A stretch of 64,000 bases of DNA from a virus: the IMG/VR virus record IMGVR_UViG_3300032322_002195, positions 1-64,000 of that record; one strand, written 5' to 3'. Position numbers and translations under genes: made by a program. The notes below the pieces were generated by a model, which was given only the letters and a program-made list of their open reading frames with translations, was not told where the DNA came from and ran no database searches. Positions 53,476-61,234 of this stretch are shown here, piece by piece (position 1 is the stretch's first letter; each line of letters opens with the position of its first letter).

Positions 53476-55061
53476 TATTTTTCAGCTTTTGGGTCTGGTT
53501 GAACGTTAGGCATTGGAAGAAAAGGTTTATTTTTTCTACTTGGTATGTTTGGTTCACTAGGTTTGGTTTCAGGTGTTACTTTAGGTTTGACAACTGGTTC
53601 AATAGTAGGCTCTATCATAATATCATCTTCTCTGAATGTTTCTCTTAACATATTTTTAATAATGTTTTTAGGTTCAAATATACTTAAATTTTCTGATATA
53701 GACAAGTTCTCGTTGCTCTTTTTCCCCCAACTTTTACCTTTTTTAGGTGTACCACATGCTGAAGGTGTTGGCCTACAAGCTGGATATTTTCTATTTTCAC
53801 CTTCTTTTCTACCACAAGGTTTGCATTTTTTCCTACCAGTTTTCTCATCTGTTCTACATGTGTTGCAATCTACCCAACCTTGTGATTTTCCTTCACCACC
53901 TTGTCTAGAAAACCACCCATGAAGACCCTGTTCTTTTTCTTTAGAAAAATCAGTCTTTTTAGACTCATTCATTTTTTCATCTTTGGCTAAAAATGCATCA
54001 ATCCACGCTTGCAATTCATGAACATCTGGCGCATATTCCTTTCCCTTTTTTCTAGTGATAGCACTATGAGCCAAATTAATTAATTCTTTGGTGTATTCTT
54101 CAGATTCATTTGTTTTTTTTCTACCTTGACAATGTGCTCTTTGGCTAAATCCTTTTGGATTGTTGCAATCTATGCTTCTTTTGTATTTTTCAGACCATTT
54201 TTCTTCAATTGAGGCTTCTTTCAAAACAGAGATATCGTCATAATCTGAATTTAAAATTTTTATTTGTGTGTTTTTAGCAATTACATTATGTTTATCATCA
54301 ACATAAATAAAAGGACTAGTCCATAAAATTAAATCCCCTAAATACATCACCATTTGGAAATGATTTGTTGGATTTTTAGATTTATTTTTAAACTCCACTT
54401 CTTCAACCCCACCAACTAAATCATTTGATATCTGATATAATAAATGACGAGCCACGTTTTCATTTATATCAGCCAAATTATCATCATAGTCAATTTTCCA
54501 CATAGGAATCCACTCTGTTTTCATTCTTTCATTGAATTTTTTGAATGGGATTTTATATGATTTTATTTTTTCAATTATTCCTTTTATTGTTTCATCTTCA
54601 GACTCATTGGTTTTATTTCCCCAATTAGCAGCACCGACCTTACGACATTGAACTAGCGAACCTGAACCGTAGGCACTTGGCCATACATCATATCTAGCTC
54701 TAACTTTATAATAACAAGCGTCTTTTTTACCTTTTTTCTTTTTTCCTTCTTCAATTGCTTCATAAACAACCAAATCATCATCAAACTTTGTTTCAATAAT
54801 TTCCACCATCAAATCACCAGAACCCTTAATAACTCTATGAAAAGTATTCTTAGGAATAAAAAATTCTTCATTAACATTTAATTTTTTTGGTAACTCATTG
54901 TCAAATTGTACCAACCAATCGTTTTCATTTAAAGGAATTACAATTCTGTCTTCTTTATCACGATGCCATACCAATTCATCACTTTCAACAAGATTTGAGA
55001 AAGTTCTTCTAATCACATTACCATTTTTTTCTTCACTATATGGTTTCATATTACTTTTCAT
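53475..55061 (-). CDS. cupin plus Cys-module virion-associated protein
   Basis: 528 residues built of recognisable parts. Residues about 15-95 are a cupin-like barrel (ELVWHRDKEDRIVIPLNEN, FIPKNTFHRVIKGSGDL). At about 112-145 is a small basic module ACYYKVRARYDVWPSAYGSG followed by LVQCRKVGAANWG. At about 370-445 comes a second module with repeated Cys (GLHGWFSRQGGEGKSQGW, CNTCRTDEKTGRKKCKPCG, YPACRPTPSACG). The C-terminus is Pro-rich. The two Cys modules recur in proteins of other T4-like and jumbo phages, as far as I recall. It lies in the virion operon and overlaps both neighbours. Confidence 0.72.
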   Translation of the reverse strand: MKSNMKPYSEEKNGNVIRRTFSNLVESDELVWHRDKEDRIVIPLNENDWLVQFDNELPKKLNVNEEFFIPKNTFHRVIKGSGDLMVEIIETKFDDDLVVYEAIEEGKKKKGKKDACYYKVRARYDVWPSAYGSGSLVQCRKVGAANWGNKTNESEDETIKGIIEKIKSYKIPFKKFNERMKTEWIPMWKIDYDDNLADINENVARHLLYQISNDLVGGVEEVEFKNKSKNPTNHFQMVMYLGDLILWTSPFIYVDDKHNVIAKNTQIKILNSDYDDISVLKEASIEEKWSEKYKRSIDCNNPKGFSQRAHCQGRKKTNESEEYTKELINLAHSAITRKKGKEYAPDVHELQAWIDAFLAKDEKMNESKKTDFSKEKEQGLHGWFSRQGGEGKSQGWVDCNTCRTDEKTGRKKCKPCGRKEGENRKYPACRPTPSACGTPKKGKSWGKKSNENLSISENLSIFEPKNIIKNMLRETFREDDIMIEPTIEPVVKPKVTPETKPSEPNIPSRKNKPFLPMPNVQPDPKAEK

Positions 55062-55503
55062 TTTTTTCTTGCCATTTATATGAAATAGAATCTTCTTTAA
55101 TAGGTCCTCCTTTAGCCCATGTTCTACAGCTTCTAGCCGAATGACACTTAAAATGATGCATCCAACAATACCCTAATCTTCCATCTTCATCAGAAACTGG
55201 CCCTGGCATGCAATCATCCATTCTCGGAGATATATCAAAAGCAACGCAATTTCCACATTTAGATTCCATAGCTGCTTCAACGCTAGTATTCCAATGGTCG
55301 GCTATCTTTTCCCAAAAATCAGCTGGTTCATCAACATTTAATGGACCATACTGAATATGTGGTTCGTTTATCGCAGCATCTCTATTTTTGGTGTTTAATT
55401 CCAAATCTTGAGTTGCTTCAGGACATTCCATTTCTGGTTTGCCCAAAAGTTGTCTGTTTTTACGTTCAATTAAACGTTGTTTTTGTTTTGATATTCTGTT
55501 CAT
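55051..55503 (-). CDS. Cys-rich small protein, putative metal or iron-sulfur binder
   Basis: 150 residues from the ATG at 55503; an in-frame ATG at 55527 lies inside the end of the upstream gene, so the later one is preferred. The C-terminal half has KCGNCVAFDISPRMDDCMPG, then LGYCWMHHFKCHSARSCRTW. This gives six to seven Cys in C-x2-C and spaced pairs, plus WAKGGPI. The spacing fits a small metal- or Fe-S-binding domain, similar to proteins conserved in T4-like phages. It shares 11 bases with the next gene. Confidence 0.72.
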   Translation of the reverse strand: MNRISKQKQRLIERKNRQLLGKPEMECPEATQDLELNTKNRDAAINEPHIQYGPLNVDEPADFWEKIADHWNTSVEAAMESKCGNCVAFDISPRMDDCMPGPVSDEDGRLGYCWMHHFKCHSARSCRTWAKGGPIKEDSISYKWQEKNEK

Positions 55504-55517
55504 AATTAATATTTTTT

Positions 55518-57059
55518 TTACCACCATGTACCACCACCAGCTAAACCTAATGATTTAGCATATCTTGGTAAACGACATGCCCAGTAGCCTGGAGATGTTC
55601 TATCAGTCTTTGAAGGACAGTTATGTCTATCAGAAAAAGCTTTTCTAGCTTTAGGGTCTCTTAATTTAACAGCCAAGTTACCACCACCAGATTTAGCACC
55701 GAAAGAAACTTTTTTAATGTTACCAGACTGAGGGTCTCTTACATAAACATAAAATTTCTTTGAACCACCTCTTTTAGGTTTACCTAGTTGAACTTTTTTA
55801 CCTTTGTACTTGGCTTCATTTAAAGTTCTATTATTCTCATAATTTTTTAAATCGCCAATAACAACATGTTTACCGTTTTCAGCATTATATTTAACTATAA
55901 GCGTTTCATTCCCTTTATCATCATCACCTATAAAATAGTTTACATTATCATTGCTCAAACTAAAATATAAATTTCTACCATAATCGTCTTCTTCACCTGT
56001 CATTACTTTATCCCCAGACGCTGATTCGATAGCTGATTTAATCCAGTCAAAACTCTCCTCAAACTCTTCATAAATAAAGTTCATTTTTATCTTCTTACCT
56101 TCAATTATGATATATTGATTATCAAATTCGTTAACAATAAAACCATCATTCTCATTAAGTTTGATTAAACCTTTTGAATATAAAGCTTTAACTTCTTTAA
56201 TTAAATTGAAAAATTTTTCAGAACCAATTCTATATATCGTTTCATTCAAAGGTATTTCATTTTCAATATGGTATTTTAAATCATCTGAAATTGGTGTTTC
56301 TGTATGCAATTCCATTGGTGCCGACCATTCATCTTCTGAATCTACGTGATAATCGTTCAATCTACCCTCAATAAAGTGATAAACTTCTTCAACATCATCA
56401 GCTGAAGTCGCTATGTGGTCCAAAGCCCAACCATGTCCATCTGATAATAAAGCATCAACCTCATCATAATTCATTTTTAATAATTCACCAGCAGCGTGAT
56501 GGATTGTTTTTAGATTTTGCCAAAACATGTAATTGTTTGATTCTCTTTCAATTGGATTGTGTGTTTTTTGATATTCAGCCTCTTCGCTACCTTCTGGCGC
56601 AAATATGCTTAATTTTTTAGGGTTTATTGTCATCATATTTTCTTCAATCCCCTCTTCTCCACCAAAATCTAAATTTTCATCATCCGATGGCTCTTCTGCT
56701 GGTTGCTCATCATCCATAGGCTCTTCCGCTGGTTGTTCATCATCCATAGGCTCTTCTGCTGGTTGCTCAGATGACATATCATCATCTTTACCAGAAGATT
56801 TAACTTTATTAATAATGTCTTTTTGGTCTTCAGCATCCATTTCAGACGTATGGGTAGCTGATAATAACGAGTTAATTGCAAATTTTTCTAATTCAAAATC
56901 TGGTTGACCTTGTTCCTCATTATATTTTCTGAGTGATTGACCTAACTTTCCAGTTAGTTGTTGGATAAATTTCTTTGGGTCTGATTCCTCGTCTGCCTCA
57001 ACACCAGCATCAAATGGCTCATCATCAAATGGTTTATCATTTGATTTAGGTTGCTCCAT
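55518..57059 (-). CDS. acidic virion-associated protein, probably the second half of a frameshifted product
   Basis: 513 residues from the ATG at 57059. The frame, however, stays open upstream to 57221 with coding-like sequence (KLPASSQPDVEASVEEPAE and PAEA repeats) and no start codon. It contains three tandem copies of EQPAEEPMDD near residues 98-127 and LDFGGEEG. A C-terminal basic module follows (KKFYVYVRDPQSGNIKKVSF, KARKAFSDRHNCPSKTD, SPGYWACRLPRYAKSLGL) ending in GGGTWW. The module is a Cys-containing type seen in other large phages. Translation may come from the A10 slip site at 57206-57220. Confidence 0.75.
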   Translation of the reverse strand: MEQPKSNDKPFDDEPFDAGVEADEESDPKKFIQQLTGKLGQSLRKYNEEQGQPDFELEKFAINSLLSATHTSEMDAEDQKDIINKVKSSGKDDDMSSEQPAEEPMDDEQPAEEPMDDEQPAEEPSDDENLDFGGEEGIEENMMTINPKKLSIFAPEGSEEAEYQKTHNPIERESNNYMFWQNLKTIHHAAGELLKMNYDEVDALLSDGHGWALDHIATSADDVEEVYHFIEGRLNDYHVDSEDEWSAPMELHTETPISDDLKYHIENEIPLNETIYRIGSEKFFNLIKEVKALYSKGLIKLNENDGFIVNEFDNQYIIIEGKKIKMNFIYEEFEESFDWIKSAIESASGDKVMTGEEDDYGRNLYFSLSNDNVNYFIGDDDKGNETLIVKYNAENGKHVVIGDLKNYENNRTLNEAKYKGKKVQLGKPKRGGSKKFYVYVRDPQSGNIKKVSFGAKSGGGNLAVKLRDPKARKAFSDRHNCPSKTDRTSPGYWACRLPRYAKSLGLAGGGTWW

Positions 57060-57202
57060 AGGGGCGCTATCAACAGATGCTGGCTCTTCAGCTGGGGCTT
57101 CAGCTGGGGCTTCAGCTGGTTCTTCAACTGAAGCCTCTACATCTGGTTGACTAGACGCTGGTAACTTTAATTTGTATTTTGTTTCTTCGTCTAAATTACT
57201 TT

Positions 57203-58111
57203 TTAGACTTTTTTTTTTACTTCACCTTCGGTAAGTCTATCAATGATTGCGTCCATATTTTTAAGTGCGTTAAAAATACTTAGTTTGGATTCTTTAACCT
57301 CACTTTTTTTTGCACCAGCAATCTTATCAGCGTAAGTAATTTTGTCTTTTGGTTCAGCTAAAGCTGCAAATTCTTTTTCTTTTGCAGTCATTTCTTCGCC
57401 TTCTCCCATATCAATCATCTCATCAATAGCTTTTTCAGCTTCAGTCATTTCAACCTCATCCATATAAGCTTCTTCATACATAGATTCATACATAGATTCG
57501 TCCATTGCTTCATCCATCCCATTTTTTTTCTTAACGTCCATTACACATGCTTCATACTTGTCTTTGTTTTCTCTACCAACACTAGCTGTGCAAATAGCCC
57601 ATGGATTATTTTTCTTTTTTGCCTCATCCATATACATTTCATCCATAGGGGTGTTTTCTTCCAAATTTCCATGACCTGTAAACCCATTGCCTTTCATTTC
57701 AGAAAAACCACCAGCCATAGGCATGTTTTCAGTCAAAAGATTGTCATTTAAAAAAACATTTATTTCACCATCATAGTTATACGCTTCAGCAAGACTTCTG
57801 AACTTAAGATTCAAATGCTTTATAGCTTTTGCGTAAGAAGGATAAGCTTCTTGTTTTTTATTTTGTAAACCGCCAATATACTTGAAATCTTCAGCAACCA
57901 AATTTTTGATTTTATCAGATTTTTTAATATACCATTCGTGGTTTTCTCTTACAATAGCATAAGCATTCCCATCTGGTCCAACCTTTGTCAATTCCACTAC
58001 GATATTAGATTTGTTTTCATTGATTGGTTTTATCCCCATCAATTGTTTCATACGCTCATTTATTTCATGACCCTTTAACCCTATTGGATTAATTAGTATA
58101 TTTTTTTTCAT
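57203..58111 (-). CDS. acidic virion-associated protein with a Cys module, upstream half of the frameshift pair
   Basis: 302 residues. Helical start (LKGHEINERMKQLMG), then a beta part. A Cys module KKNNPWAICTASVGRENKDK, YEACVMDVKKKNG at about residues 160-195 resembles the small 'PWAICTASVG' domain of other phage proteins. The repeat MDESMYESMYEEAYMDE follows. The frame ends at TAA 57203 right after an A10 run, while the downstream frame is open through the same run. It heads the operon that runs to 50912. Confidence 0.78.
   Translation of the reverse strand: MKKNILINPIGLKGHEINERMKQLMGIKPINENKSNIVVELTKVGPDGNAYAIVRENHEWYIKKSDKIKNLVAEDFKYIGGLQNKKQEAYPSYAKAIKHLNLKFRSLAEAYNYDGEINVFLNDNLLTENMPMAGGFSEMKGNGFTGHGNLEENTPMDEMYMDEAKKKNNPWAICTASVGRENKDKYEACVMDVKKKNGMDEAMDESMYESMYEEAYMDEVEMTEAEKAIDEMIDMGEGEEMTAKEKEFAALAEPKDKITYADKIAGAKKSEVKESKLSIFNALKNMDAIIDRLTEGEVKKKV
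57206..57220 (-). promoter_or_regulatory. putative -1 ribosomal frameshift (slippery) site
   Basis: On the minus strand the sequence is GTA, ten A, then GTC TAA in the upstream frame. Slipping back one base at the A run gives AGT CTA and continues in the open frame of the next gene for over 560 codons. The A AAA AAA G core resembles known -1 slip sites. Polymerase slippage at A10 would give the same product. Confidence 0.6.
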
Positions 58112-58142
58112 ATTTTTAAGTCTATTTTTATCTTTTATTTTA

Positions 58143-58150
58143 AATAAATA
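58143..58150 (-). promoter_or_regulatory. late-type promoter box for the 58111-50912 operon
   Basis: Sense-strand TATTTATT, preceded by AGA, 31 bases before the ATG at 58111; longer spacing than the other boxes. Confidence 0.4.
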
Positions 58151-58168
58151 TCTTATCTTTTTTAAAAA

Positions 58169-58438
58169 TTATCTAACATCAGTGTCTCCATACCTATCAA
58201 CAACAGAGCTTCCTTGATAAACATCATTTTTATCACCCAAAAGAAAACATCCAGTCCCACCACTTATACTTCTTACCAAGATTGATACTGTTGATGAAGC
58301 ACCGACAGATACGCTGGTTCCGTTTACAACAACTGAGCACCCAGCATTTCCACCATATATCTCACTATATGTGTGTGCACTAAAAATAGGTGTTTGAGCA
58401 GGTACGATTATTGAATATACATTATTAAATTTTGGCAT
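58169..58438 (-). CDS. small virion-like protein
   Basis: 89 residues, beta-rich. YSIIVPAQTPIFSAHTYSEI leads into VVNGTSVSVGASSTVSILVRS and ISGGTGCFLLGDKNDV. The Gly/Ser/Val pattern with two Cys resembles small decoration or tail-tip proteins. A late-type box sits 16 bases before it, and a terminator just upstream isolates it from thyA. Confidence 0.7.
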   Translation of the reverse strand: MPKFNNVYSIIVPAQTPIFSAHTYSEIYGGNAGCSVVVNGTSVSVGASSTVSILVRSISGGTGCFLLGDKNDVYQGSSVVDRYGDTDVR

Positions 58439-58454
58439 ATTTAAAATATTTTCT

Positions 58455-58462
58455 TATAAATA
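58455..58462 (-). promoter_or_regulatory. late-type promoter box for 58438
   Basis: Sense-strand TATTTATA, preceded by AGA, 16 bases before the ATG at 58438. Confidence 0.5.
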
Positions 58463-58473
58463 TCTGTAAAAAT

Positions 58474-58500
58474 AAAAAAGCACCTAAATTAGGTGCTTTT
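58474..58500 (-). terminator. terminator after thyA
   Basis: GCACCT, AATTT (loop, minus strand), AGGTGC are flanked by A and T runs on both strands. It ends the nucleotide-gene transcript before the late gene at 58438. Confidence 0.85.
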
Positions 58501-58533
58501 AAAAAATATCATACAATTATTTTTACAAAATGT

Positions 58534-59769
58534 TTAATTAGATAAAGGTAAATTTATTTTTGGGTGAGATTTATAATTTTCAAGGGTAAAATCTGTATTA
58601 TCTAAATGTGTTATTAAACTTAAATCCTCAGTTAACGATTTGAAAAAGGAATCCGTTTTACCAAAAATCAATTTTGGTAGTGGGTATGGTTCTCTAGTTC
58701 TTTTCGGAACGTTCAAATTATCAAATAAATCATGTGACGGAAAAGTTACGTTTAATAAACGTTTAGTGTCTTTTTCGTTTATTTCATACATCCGTTCAAT
58801 TCGCTCATCCAAAGTCAACTTCCTACCAATCTGTTCTTTTAACCCGTCTATATGATTTAAATATATATGACAATCACCTAAATTACCAATTAATTCGTCA
58901 GGAACCATGTTTACCATCTTCGCAATTATTTCTAATAGCAAACCATAACTAGCTATATTAAAAGGTAGACCAAGACCTGTATCCACTGAACGTTGATTCC
59001 ACATTAAAGAGATTGCTCTAGTTGGAATTTCACAATCATTCATTATTTTAATGTTCAAATCTTTTATATATGAATTTGTTTCAGTTCTAAAATTCTTAGT
59101 ATTGGGTTTAAATATATCGCATCTTTCTTCATAACTCAACTCTCTTGTATAAAATTGAAAAAAGTTATGACAAGGTGGAAGTACGCATTGGTCTAATTCT
59201 CCAACATTCCAAGCTGATACAAGAAGTCTCCTAGAATCTGGGTTTGTTTTAATTTCATTGATTAGGTTTGCGATTTGGTCTATCGAATATTCGTCATAGA
59301 CTCCATTCACTTTTGTATTACTCTCGTAACCAGTCCAATTTCTCCACTGCTTACCATAAATTGGACCTAATTCACCCCACTTTTTAGCAAACTCATCATC
59401 TGTTTTGATTTTGTTGATGAACTCTTCTTGAGATAACGGATTGATATAAATAGGTCCTTCACCAATAGGTTTCCAATTATTAAACCAATTCTTATATGCG
59501 TCACCCACCCAAATAGTATTACCTTGTTCTAACAACCATTTTAAATCAGTTCTACCTTGTAAAAACCAAAGCAACTCAGTTACTACTGATTTGAAATGAA
59601 TTTTCTTGGTTGTAAGCAATGGAAAGCCATCTTTCATAGAATGTCTTATCTGTCTACCGAATACAGATAGAGTGTCACCATTTCTTGTTTCTTTTTTAGT
59701 ACCATTATCAAGAATGTCTTGACATAGTGCTAAATAATCTTTATCTAATTTATTATTCATAACTTCCAT
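58534..59769 (-). CDS. thyA: thymidylate synthase with insertions
   Basis: 411 residues against about 264 for E. coli ThyA. It makes dTMP from dUMP with methylene-tetrahydrofolate. Conserved parts: SVFGRQIRHSMKDGFPLLTTKK, ELLWFLQGRTD, LGPIYGKQWRNW, the catalytic Cys200 in VLPPCHNFFQFY, and NQRSVDTGLGLPFNIASYG and DCHIYLNHIDGL. Extra segments lie at about 104-130 (PLSQEEFINKIKTDDEFAKKW) and about 209-245 (ELSYEERCDIF onwards). Similar pieces occur in the 136-residue neighbour at 59997. An in-frame second ATG at 59760 is an alternative start. With dut it forms a dTTP supply route. Confidence 0.95.
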   Translation of the reverse strand: MEVMNNKLDKDYLALCQDILDNGTKKETRNGDTLSVFGRQIRHSMKDGFPLLTTKKIHFKSVVTELLWFLQGRTDLKWLLEQGNTIWVGDAYKNWFNNWKPIGEGPIYINPLSQEEFINKIKTDDEFAKKWGELGPIYGKQWRNWTGYESNTKVNGVYDEYSIDQIANLINEIKTNPDSRRLLVSAWNVGELDQCVLPPCHNFFQFYTRELSYEERCDIFKPNTKNFRTETNSYIKDLNIKIMNDCEIPTRAISLMWNQRSVDTGLGLPFNIASYGLLLEIIAKMVNMVPDELIGNLGDCHIYLNHIDGLKEQIGRKLTLDERIERMYEINEKDTKRLLNVTFPSHDLFDNLNVPKRTREPYPLPKLIFGKTDSFFKSLTEDLSLITHLDNTDFTLENYKSHPKINLPLSN

Positions 59770-59800
59770 AATTTATTTTATTTTTATTTGTTTATTTATT

Positions 59801-60007
59801 TTAATAACTGTTAAGTTTTAATAGTTCGTCTTTCTCATATGATATTTCAAATTCTCTATAATTGGCACAATCATCTATTGAATTTAATTGATAAAGATAA
59901 TAATCATTTGTGTATACTGTGATTGAAATTATAATTTTAGGATTCTGTTCTTTATCGGTTTTGATATAAACATTGTCACCTATATTATATTTTGTATTAA
60001 TTTTCAT
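59801..60007 (-). CDS. small SH3-like hypothetical protein
   Basis: 68 residues. KYNIGDNVYIKTDKEQNPKI and YLYQLNS, EFEISYEKDEL read as a small five-strand barrel. Similar small proteins, with IGDxVYxKTD and FEIxxEKD, are common in Bacteroidota and their phages as I recall. It overlaps its upstream neighbour by 11 bases and precedes thyA by 31 bases. The function is unknown; a small binding adaptor is possible. Confidence 0.68.
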   Translation of the reverse strand: MKINTKYNIGDNVYIKTDKEQNPKIIISITVYTNDYYLYQLNSIDDCANYREFEISYEKDELLKLNSY

Positions 60008-60407
60008 AACTTTCTATTGTTTTATCGTTGTATGTTATTGTTATTAGTTTGGTTGGGGTTGTTGTGTAATATTCATTATCAAACTCAGGAGTATTGCTTT
60101 CATCATATTCCATTCCTGTCTCATAATTGTTTCCGAACCAAAGTTTATACCTTTCTGAATACGTTAAATTTCTTTCTTCAATTTTTAATCCCCAACTTTC
60201 AGAGAATTCTTTATTGGTTTTGATTCGGTAGATGAATTCTTCTTGAGTAAGAATAGTTAATGTTTCAGGATTACTAAACATCATATCAATATGAGGTTGT
60301 GAACCGATAATATCACCACATTCATAACCATCTTTAATCTCAGATGCATTAAGCAAAAAATTATTGTAAACTTCGTGAATAATCTGATTGTATTTATCTT
60401 TATTCAT
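59997..60407 (-). CDS. hypothetical protein sharing segments with the ThyA insertions
   Basis: 136 residues. Residues 51-73 (TILTQEEFIYRIKTNKEF) match the ThyA insertion PLSQEEFINKIKTDDEF, and NLTYSERYKLWF resembles the second insertion ELSYEERCDIF. The similarity is visible in the DNA too. The rest has no recognised motif. It may be a duplicate of the insertion modules that now acts as a separate protein. Confidence 0.65.
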   Translation of the reverse strand: MNKDKYNQIIHEVYNNFLLNASEIKDGYECGDIIGSQPHIDMMFSNPETLTILTQEEFIYRIKTNKEFSESWGLKIEERNLTYSERYKLWFGNNYETGMEYDESNTPEFDNEYYTTTPTKLITITYNDKTIESYEN

Positions 60408-60419
60408 AGTTTGCTACGG

Positions 60420-60899
60420 TTAATCGTTAGCAGATGTAGGCTCTGGGTTAGACGCTTTGTTGTATTCACCTATCCGAGCTTCAACTTTGTTCAACAAAGA
60501 AGCGTCAATTTTACCAGTTGAAATATAAGAACCAATCAATACGTTCATAGCCTCAAGCATTGTTTTGGTCTTAACTTCAGTTGAAACGCTATCCTCAGCT
60601 GCTTTCAATTCATCAACTTCTTTTAAGATTAAGGCCAAAGAAGCGTCACTTAATTTGTCAAGTTTTTCAAAAATTGTATATTTTTTCTTGATGTGAGCAT
60701 TAAAAACCGACCCGTTGCTATCAGCGGTTTCAAATCTCATGTAATCACTCGATGCAACATCAGGATACTTGTACTGACCACCATTATTGAAGATAACTGT
60801 TAGTTCTTTTGTTGCAGTATCATAAACTGAACCGCAAATAGTAGAAGACGAATACATCGCCTTAATTTTTCCGTTTTTTTCTTGTCTTTTAAGAATCAT
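60420..60899 (-). CDS. KTSC-domain protein
   Basis: 159 residues. Residues 13-75 (KAMYSSSTICGSVYDTATKE, LTVIFNNGGQYKYPDVASSD, YMRFETADSNGSVFNAHIKK) form a KTSC domain, a small beta domain found in many phages and bacteria with no proven activity. The C-terminal 85 residues are helical and probably oligomerise (LDKLSDASLALILKEVDEL). It lies between a small gene and the 136-residue gene in a unit read from the divergent promoter at 61155. Confidence 0.8.
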   Translation of the reverse strand: MILKRQEKNGKIKAMYSSSTICGSVYDTATKELTVIFNNGGQYKYPDVASSDYMRFETADSNGSVFNAHIKKKYTIFEKLDKLSDASLALILKEVDELKAAEDSVSTEVKTKTMLEAMNVLIGSYISTGKIDASLLNKVEARIGEYNKASNPEPTSAND

Positions 60900-60914
60900 T
60901 TTGTTTTAATTTAT

Positions 60915-61139
60915 TTATTGTGCATGTGTTTTGTAAGCTTCAATATCTTTTAATTGAAAAATTTTACCAGTGCTAGTCAACGAACCGTTTATTTCATCAC
61001 GCTCGTCAACCACAACGATAATGTAATCACCAGTTATCATAAGACCACAGTCATTAAAAGTTAACTTTATATTAGATAGATTATTTTTTTGACTTGCCTT
61101 AACAAGCAATTCAACTTTTCCAAATTTTGGGGCTGTCAT
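60915..61139 (-). CDS. small hypothetical protein
   Basis: 74 residues, beta-rich (KVELLVKASQKNNLSNIKL, TGDYIIVVVDERDEINGS), probably a small barrel. It is the first gene after a host-type minus-strand promoter (61155-61185), so it is likely early. It is followed after 15 bases by the KTSC gene. Family unknown. Confidence 0.68.
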   Translation of the reverse strand: MTAPKFGKVELLVKASQKNNLSNIKLTFNDCGLMITGDYIIVVVDERDEINGSLTSTGKIFQLKDIEAYKTHAQ

Positions 61140-61154
61140 TATTTACATTTTATA

Positions 61155-61185
61155 CAAAGATACAAATATTTATTCATACAATCAA
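61155..61185 (-). promoter_or_regulatory. Bacteroidota-type promoter, minus strand
   Basis: On the minus strand TTG (61183-61185), 20 bases, TATCTTTG (61155-61162). It drives the unit from 61139 downwards. Its TTG lies only 3 bases from the TTG of the opposite promoter. Confidence 0.78.
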
Positions 61186-61188
61186 GTG

Positions 61189-61219
61189 TTGTAAGTTTAA
61201 AAATAATTTAGTATATTTG
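61189..61219 (+). promoter_or_regulatory. Bacteroidota-type promoter of the clp-like gene
   Basis: TTG at 61189-61191, 20 bases, TATATTTG at 61212-61219, then the ATG at 61235. It is divergent from the promoter at 61155-61185 and nearly back to back with it. Confidence 0.78.
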
Positions 61220-61234
61220 CCAAAAGCCGAACAG

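Noticed and set aside
56690-56775. Three near-identical 30-base repeats, CRISPR-like at first sight
   Set aside because: They are in-frame EQPAEEPMDD repeats with no spacers, inside a coding region.
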